Assembly (NCBI GenBank): GCA_012184525.1
Contig: WOFQ01000003.1
Span: 1,426,001 to 1,490,000, forward strand
Source of the DNA: Xenoacremonium recifei
Lineage: Eukaryota; Ascomycota; Sordariomycetes; Hypocreales; Nectriaceae
Length of the DNA: 64,000 bases
Direction: 5' to 3'
Of the stretch, positions 58,277 through 64,000 are shown piece by piece; the first letter of the stretch is position 1, and each line of letters starts with the position of its first letter. The notes below the pieces were generated by a model that saw only the letters and a program-made list of their open reading frames with translations, searched no databases and was not told the origin of the DNA. The translations under genes and the position numbers were made by a program.

Positions 58277-59653
58277 CTACTCATCTGGCACAGAATCGTG
58301 ATGCTTCTCCACCTCGTCCTCCGTAAGTCGACCGGCCTCCTCCGTATCATGTTCCTTGACGACTTCTCCAGTCGCAAGAACATAGGTCCCAGCCTCAAGC
58401 TTACTCTGCGGAGGTCGCTGCCAGCTCACGATCTTGCTTCCGGGTTTCATTTTGCGACGATCCTGCTCCCAGGTAATTTCTGTAAAGACCGGTAAATCCA
58501 TATATTGGGTCCTGACTGGAGCGAAATTGACGTCGGTCTCGGGTGGCCGGTTCATAGGTGGCCAGTCGATGTGTTCAGGCGCTTCCGTGTAGAGGGAAAT
58601 CTGGACGCCCTCGCGTCTCTTCTTCAACCATGCACTGACGACGGATCGAAACTCCGAGAGCGGATGGTCCAGCTTCACGTCGGGATGTGGAGGCCACAGC
58701 TCCATTTCTTGGGGTTCAGTCAGATTTCCCCGCCAGTATCGGTGTTTTGTGTCGCGAGTGATCAATTCGTATACTGCGCATACAGCCAAGTCGATATCGG
58801 CATGGGTTTCGGGGTGGTAAGGACCAGCAAACGGTCGGCCAGTTTCGTCGTCCACTTGGCCATAGCGAGCCGAAATACTGAAGTCGAATATCATAAGGTT
58901 ATCCGTGCTGGGATCCACGATGAGGTTCCTGGTGAGGATATCTTGATGATGTATCCCATACTTGAGATTCAGATCGTCAACCACGCTGAATAGCTGTTTA
59001 ACCCACTTCAGTTTGATTGTGTCTGGAAGGCTTTGCAATGTGTCATTAGGGATGTAGACGTTGGTGAAGCCGACCACACTGCCATTCACCTCATCCACGA
59101 CCAGGCGGTCGAACGGGACAATGTTCGGATGTGGAGGAAGGCGACACCACATGTTCCATTCATCCCAAAGTCCAGCGCGATAGATGGAGTTGCAGAGGTA
59201 CTTGAAGACGACCTTTCGGGGTGTTTCTTCTCCAGACGGTACGTACGAGACGAGGTCCGTATTCGAACCGAGTCGATTCAGCTCTCGCAACTCGGAGCGA
59301 AGCACCGTTTTGACCGAACTTGGTTTCTGGACCTCGCTCAAGGGAACATAATACATGCACCTTGTGATATCGAGCGATTTGTCGCGACTCACGGAGAGTA
59401 TGTTGCCATCTTGTGAGAGATAGACGCGAGTAACGTCCGGTGCAATATCGTCGATGTGTTTCATGAGCATCCTGCCAACATCGTCGCGAACATCAAAACC
59501 GTTGTGCATGTCCTCTTCATGGCCGTCCGCATGAACGGAAATGAATCGTCGTTGATCATATACATAGAAAGCATGATCAGGAAATTGCTCCCTATGATGC
59601 ACACTGAGCCAGTCTATGAACCCAAGTGCAACAATTGGGTCCTTAGGATGCAT
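58277..59653 (-). CDS. Atypical protein-kinase-like protein
   Basis: Intronless, 458 residues, ATG at 59653. Residues about 150-330 form a kinase-like fold: candidate ATP-binding Lys in KVVFKYLCN, hinge region VVGFTNVYIPNDTLQ, catalytic loop GIHHQDILTRNLIVD (HQD replacing HRD, with the downstream Asn kept), metal-binding loop IFDFSISARYG (DFS replacing DFG) and helix F ADIDLAVCAVYELITRD. No Gly-rich loop or APE motif is evident. The N-terminal 140 residues and C-terminal tail match nothing I recognise. Such diverged, single-exon kinase-like genes are lineage-specific in Pezizomycotina. It could be a weak kinase or a pseudokinase. Confidence 0.8.
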   Translation of the reverse strand: MHPKDPIVALGFIDWLSVHHREQFPDHAFYVYDQRRFISVHADGHEEDMHNGFDVRDDVGRMLMKHIDDIAPDVTRVYLSQDGNILSVSRDKSLDITRCMYYVPLSEVQKPSSVKTVLRSELRELNRLGSNTDLVSYVPSGEETPRKVVFKYLCNSIYRAGLWDEWNMWCRLPPHPNIVPFDRLVVDEVNGSVVGFTNVYIPNDTLQSLPDTIKLKWVKQLFSVVDDLNLKYGIHHQDILTRNLIVDPSTDNLMIFDFSISARYGQVDDETGRPFAGPYHPETHADIDLAVCAVYELITRDTKHRYWRGNLTEPQEMELWPPHPDVKLDHPLSEFRSVVSAWLKKRREGVQISLYTEAPEHIDWPPMNRPPETDVNFAPVRTQYMDLPVFTEITWEQDRRKMKPGSKIVSWQRPPQSKLEAGTYVLATGEVVKEHDTEEAGRLTEDEVEKHHDSVPDE

Positions 59654-60203
59654 GATCTAGAGGGATTGTTCGAGATGCGTGGATTCGTGGGCGTGCAAGT
59701 TGGAGGTGAGAGAGACAGTTGATGCTACGTGTGGTTGAAGAGATCAAAGAGGCCAACTTCGTAATGTGCCTGGGTAAGGTAGTCTAGGTCACAGCCCCTG
59801 AGTCGCAGCCTGAGCCGAAGAGAACAAAGAAACGAACTTCGTTAGGTAATCATCCGCGTCCTATCACGTCCCAGCTCCAAGGAGACGTTAGTTTAGATCG
59901 GTTTGACCGCCTTTGCGCAGCCTCCCGTCATTTTTTTTTAATTACGTGGCGGTTTAAGCGATGCAGCTCTCATGCTGAGGGGTCATTGACCAGGCATAAA
60001 GGCAGACAGCTCCCCCAGAACAACTCCTCCTCTTCTTCTCTCCTCATCGTCTCGAACATTCACTTGAAGACGACTGACTACGCTTCCGCAAACAATTATT
60101 ACCTTACCTATCGGCCGTTGCTGTCTGATTGCGACAAACTTGGAGCCTTCACACCCGCTTCGCACATTACAATAAACGTCACCCATCCACCACTGTACAC
60201 CAC
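59654..60203. promoter_or_regulatory. Divergent intergenic region
   Basis: 550 nt upstream of both the kinase-like gene and the Cys-rich candidate. It contains a T tract (about 59932-59940). No gene seen. Confidence 0.4.
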
Positions 60204-60500
60204 GATGGCTTCTACAAGCCGCCCAACGCGTTACATTTCAGTCAGTCAGGTTTTGGGTGTGACTAAGCAGAACCCCGTGTGGCAGCGGCTAAACACTTCA
60301 TACTTGCCTGTGGCGTTTACGTGTACAAGTATCTTTGTGGTCACAACTTTCGGTACGATTTCGTGTGCTGCCGTGACAAACCGGAAGACTCGAACCTACC
60401 CGTTCGTTGCTGCAGTACTATACCGGAGTACCGCAAGGACGGATTCGTCATCAGCCAGAAGTGCTCGGCCTGCCGGGCTCAACAGGCGACACGCAACTAG
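60204..60500 (+). CDS. Candidate small Cys-rich protein (5' structure unresolved)
   Basis: The frame ending at 60500 encodes CGVYVYKYLCGHNFRYDFVC, then CRDKPEDSNLPVRCC, STIPEYRKDGFVIS and QKCSACRAQQATRN. Ten cysteines and a CGH in about 65 residues suggest a zinc- or disulfide-stabilised domain. The nearest upstream ATG (60204, MASTSRPTRYISVSQ) is in another frame, so a short intron near 60250-60290 (GTCAGT or GTTTTG donors, acceptors at AAGCAG or GGCAG) would be needed; none I tried gives a clean junction. It may be a real small gene, a pseudogene, or chance. Confidence 0.4.
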
Positions 60501-62551
60501 ACACTTGCGTTCAACATCCACGGTCGATTCGCAACGACTCCGAACACCTCCGACAGGCCAGGATACAGGGCATGCGGGCGAACTGGTTGGGATGACCATG
60601 GTTTATGGGCGACGGGAGATTGTTCCAGTTGTTGCGCACGCCAACAAACACGCAGCAACTGGGACCAGAAAACGATTTGGGTCAGGCACTGGATGCGACG
60701 ATCTAGGACGGGTGCGCAGCTGAGGAAGAGGAACCTCATGGCAGTGCCTACCTTCGGGAGGCGAGGCGCTGATATCAGGAGGGGCTTGGATGGGAGGCGA
60801 CCTGAGAGGGTCAGTATTGGCTTGTCTGGAGGCTCCTGTTGTATGCTTGATGGCTCAGCTTGTCCGGCTTATGCAGTGTTGACAATAAAAATTCTTGACT
60901 CAATTCTTGTCCAAGTTTCGGTGACAGTGGTCGTTCCGATATTGGCGCTGGGGGTGATAACAGTTATAGTAGTGGCCGTGATGATGGTAGTGGTGATGGT
61001 GATGGTGGTGGTGATGGTAGTGGCGATGTGCCCCCCTTTTCAAACGCAGAGTGGTACCAGTGTATTAACAGACGGAAAATCGGGAAACAGAATCTTCCAG
61101 GCCAAATAGGCATATCAGGCTGTTTTAAAGTCGGGATACCTTTAAAACATTAAGTTTACTCAGGATTTACTGGTGGCACTCTGGTGGCATGCTGCTGCAC
61201 TCTGCTGCGGATGTTGTGCAGATGTTGTGCTGTTAGTCGCGACTTCATTTTTATCTTAATGAGGCATGCCACGCTGTCGTAAAACAGCTCTGCTTGGGAA
61301 CCGGGTAGGTATCGGCGGCTTATTCTAGGGAATGGCACTCAAAGAGCAGTTTCTCAGAAGGTTAGATGCACCAGGTGCGTATCAGCGAGCCTTAGGTGTC
61401 TTTTGGGTTGGGTTCTTTTTGTCCTTTGCCAGTGGAACACTGATGCATCTTGCACAGGGCCTGGCCTCAACTACAGCGAAGTGGACTCCCGGTCAATACG
61501 GCAGCCAAATCACTAGGCACTCCAGCACCCACGGTAAGTGAGGTGCACGTGACACGCACACAGTCGCTACCTAGTTCTGGCACATCCGACTATATAGTAG
61601 CACCTAGAAAATAGGGAATGGACAGTTATAGGCTTCCATTACTTTTCTGGTAACCCCGCGAGAACGTTGGTGCGTCGAGCGAGTGGGTGTGCTCGGGCAT
61701 TGACCGACGGGAGCTTCAGGCCAATCCAGCAGCGGAAGCAGGGGTCTCGTGTGGGGAAGTGGGAATTGCAAACGTGTGAGCCCTGTGTCAAGACGCGGGG
61801 GTGATTGACATGTGCCTGCGGCATGCTGGTCACATGGTGTCGGGTGCCTGATGCCTGAACGGGCGAACTTCCAGAACTGCCGCCGTTGGGACGAACACGG
61901 CAAGGGGACGCGTCGTCGGTACGGTAGCGACGGGACGGGATGAAGCACCTGAAGCAGAGGAGCAGAAATCATGGTGCCACGGCCTGCGATGGCATGGAAA
62001 ATGGGCGATCGGGAGCTGGTGTGAGGTCATGGTGGTGAGACGCTGAGGCCCGACTTCAGCCGATGCGGCCACTGAGGAGCCGACGGAAGCCTCCGCCCCC
62101 GCAGCATCGTGCCACAGGGGGCCTCAGGCCAGGCCTCAGGCAGGAAGATCCCTTGAATTGTATGCAGCGCCCTGTGATGGGAGGGATGGGATCGTTGACG
62201 CTGGCGGATCCCCCACACCTACAATTCGATTCCCCCGTCAACTCACCTGGCCGGCAGAGCCTCGACGGTCCGTTCGATCACTCCCGGCGGTGGTTCGACC
62301 AGCCGGTCCCTGGCCCGGTGCAGGTGGCCAGGCCTCGTCGACTTATAACCGCGGCCTGCCGCCCCCCAGGCCCAGGAACCGATGCTCAGCTTCCCGTCGA
62401 GATCAGATCCATCCTCTTAGCTCTGTTCACCCGCCGTGATCCATCTTGCTCTGGAAACGCAAAGCCGAAGCTTGCCCTAGGCACTCCTCTATATATCCAA
62501 CTAGCACTCTCCCAACGCTCGCCTCCCGCTTCCTCCCCCCAAACCGTCATC
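60501..62551. other. Long intergenic region with simple-sequence repeat
   Basis: 2.05 kb without a convincing gene. It holds a GGT/GAT-type repeat (60975-61027) and a loosely repeated CTGGTGGCA / TGTTGTGCAG segment (61168-61231). The last 350 nt are C-rich and contain a TATATA at about 62490 upstream of the next gene. Confidence 0.45.
60975..61027. repeat. GGT/GAT trinucleotide-type simple repeat
   Basis: Imperfect run of GATGGT, GGTGAT and GGTAGT units on the + strand, clearly distinct from flanking sequence. Not within a recognised gene. Confidence 0.7.
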
Positions 62552-62924
62552 ATGATCCGCGTGTCAAGACAAACCTTCTCGACTGCCGCTCGAGTTCACC
62601 CCAACATCGTCCCCCACCTGCGCCAGCCTCGAGGAAGAATGTCCTTTACCTGGTAAGCCGAGCTCTTCCGAGCATACGCTGTCCACGATGCTGATTCGGT
62701 CTCGTGACTACAGGGTCAAGCCTCTCGCCGCCGTCCTCGTCGTTGGCTACGGCGTCAAGTCCTATATCGAGATGGCCCATCAGCTGCGCATGGCCCAGGT
62801 CCAGCTCATGGAGCGCGAAAACGCTGCACTCAAGGAACGAAACGAAATGCTCATGAACATCTACGGAGATCGCTCGAGCCTCAACAACATTGAGAAGGCT
62901 GTTGAATTCTACGAAAAGCGATAA
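62552..62924 (+). CDS. Small conserved mitochondrial-type membrane protein
   Basis: Exons 62552-62652 and 62714-62924, with a 61-nt GTAAGC...CAG intron that splits a Trp codon, give 103 residues. MIRVSRQTFSTAARVHP is an Arg/Ser-rich amphipathic presequence of mitochondrial type. A short hydrophobic segment follows (WVKPLAAVLVVGYGVKSYIE), then a charged coiled-coil-like helix (AQVQLMERENAALKERNEML) and the end LNNIEKAVEFYEKR. The pattern suggests a single-span inner-membrane protein with a soluble coil, like small assembly factors or accessory subunits of respiratory complexes. I cannot name the family. Confidence 0.75.
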
Positions 62925-64000
62925 ACAACAAAACGCTCGCGAAATTATACATTCCTAGATGGGAGCAAACTTTTATGATACAACAATTGGTACAACATTG
63001 CACGGCAGGATACGGCATGGCATTGGCATTGGCATTGGCGGCGTTTGTTACTTGGGTGGGAATACCCCAATCTTCAGCGACCGGATTTTAATCCACGGTT
63101 GCTGGTGCTTCGATTTACTGGACGGACCTGGACAAATACTGCTCAGAGTCCATGAGCCCTCTTACACGAGAGCCAATACAAATCTCATTTCATTTGTGCC
63201 CCTGGAGTTTGGTGTCCGCGTGTAAACAGGCTAGGCCGGGGTTGTTGATCCGGGTAAGCGTCATTGCTCCTGGGACCGAGGTTACCGGCTCGGGAATCAT
63301 TGCCTGTGATGAAATAATTCGAACAAGGCCCGGACATTGAATATTGGAGTAAGACCGACTGGATAATTGCGGTAATCTTCGGATCGAACCGGGTTGATAG
63401 TCTGTCGCTGAGTATTGTCACCTTATCCCAGAATCGGAAGTCTTTAGTTCGATTGTAGGTACTCTCCGAAATACAATGCGACTTTGCAGCTTCAATCAGA
63501 ATCCCTCTTAGGATCCGAAGGTCTTCGACGAGGGAGACTTATAGTCACTGCGCGCGTTTTATTTCTGGAAACCTCATCAATCAAGCGAGCGGCGTGGGAA
63601 CTTGCCCCCTACGCGAACGATACATTTAATTCGGTCTCATCCTCCTGAGAACTTCATATCGAGTCACGATCCGTCACTTCACGAACTTGTGCCCTCAATC
63701 CCAACGTGTATACTTTTCTCCAAGGCCTCGGACCCAATCCTAGTTTTATTGTCTGATTAAAGGAGGAGGGATGAATATAGAGCCGTGCCGAACTCGGCAC
63801 CGTTACAGCCTATGCCCGATAACTCCATGAATCTTGACTTACACCATCTACATAGACATGAAGTATATAAGGCGCAGACAGGGAGCAACATGTTTACTTC
63901 AATCCGCCAAGAATTGTGCTGATACTGAACGAACACAATGTCGCGTGTGCACAAGCTCACGTCGTTGACCCGGCGAGAAGCCATTGCCGATGCTATGTAT
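62925..64000. other. Right-edge intergenic region
   Basis: 1.08 kb to the window edge with no supported gene. A short GGCATT tandem (about 63013-63040) is visible. Small ORFs on both strands look random. Confidence 0.45.

Noticed and set aside
61332..61541. 69-codon ORF with a hydrophobic segment in the 2-kb gene-poor stretch
   Set aside because: Single short ORF with no family resemblance; a hydrophobic run of this size is expected by chance.
60501..62551. Transposon remnant or RIP-mutated repeat
   Set aside because: No terminal repeats, no transposase or reverse-transcriptase fragments, and no strong C-to-T depletion visible by eye.
1..64000. Secondary-metabolite or other specialised gene cluster
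   Set aside because: Apart from one alcohol dehydrogenase there are no biosynthetic backbone genes, pathway regulators or tailoring enzymes; neighbours are housekeeping genes.

Overview
This window is a chromosome segment from a filamentous ascomycete (Pezizomycotina, most likely Sordariomycetes and perhaps Hypocreales). The class-level placement is inferred from protein resemblance I recognise, not from a search. The evidence is: many short introns (36 to 98 nt) with CTAAC/CTAAT-like branch sites; no bacterial-style operons; genes on both strands with long promoters; and fungal marker proteins including a DIM-5-type H3K9 methyltransferase, a fungal tRNA ligase, a Trk potassium transporter, a vacuolar endopolyphosphatase and an Ish1/Msc1 repeat protein.

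Layout from left to right: Trk K+ transporter (-, cut by the left edge); AT-hook nuclear protein (+); two-membrane-span Kelch protein (+); vacuolar endopolyphosphatase (-); NatA auxiliary subunit (+); sphingosine kinase (+); unknown conserved protein (+); BTB protein (+); zinc alcohol dehydrogenase (+); ERB1/BOP1 ribosome biogenesis factor (+); Ish1/Msc1 protein (-); proteasome ATPase Rpt5 (-) divergent from mitoribosomal uL10m (+); Tic20/DUF4870-like membrane protein (+); tRNA ligase (-); ankyrin protein (+) tail-to-tail with an RNase P/MRP Rpp40-like subunit (-); Trm11 tRNA methyltransferase (+); Gid4/Vid24 (-); Mago nashi (-) divergent from beta-COP (+); a UBTD-like acylated ubiquitin-domain protein (-) divergent from the DIM-5 type methyltransferase (+); a hypothetical protein (+); an atypical kinase-like protein (-); a small Cys-rich ORF (+); and a small mitochondrial-type protein (+).

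Most genes are housekeeping and functionally unrelated to their neighbours. RNA metabolism is well represented (tRNA ligase, Rpp40, Trm11, Mago, ERB1), as is protein turnover (Rpt5, Gid4, UBTD-like), but I see no biosynthetic cluster, transposon, tRNA, rRNA or CRISPR-like array. Exon structures were rebuilt by hand from splice signals, reading phase and family conservation. ATG was required for starts.

I did not find a convincing new multi-gene system. The strongest oddities are at gene-structure level: an apparent GA-AG intron in the H3K9 methyltransferase gene, a GC-AG intron in RPT5, a coding exon that is only the ATG in a predicted dually acylated protein, and an 18-nt microexon in the alcohol dehydrogenase. 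Protein-level oddities are three acidic-plus-polylysine tracts in the endopolyphosphatase and a long N-terminal cytoplasmic-type extension on the Kelch protein.
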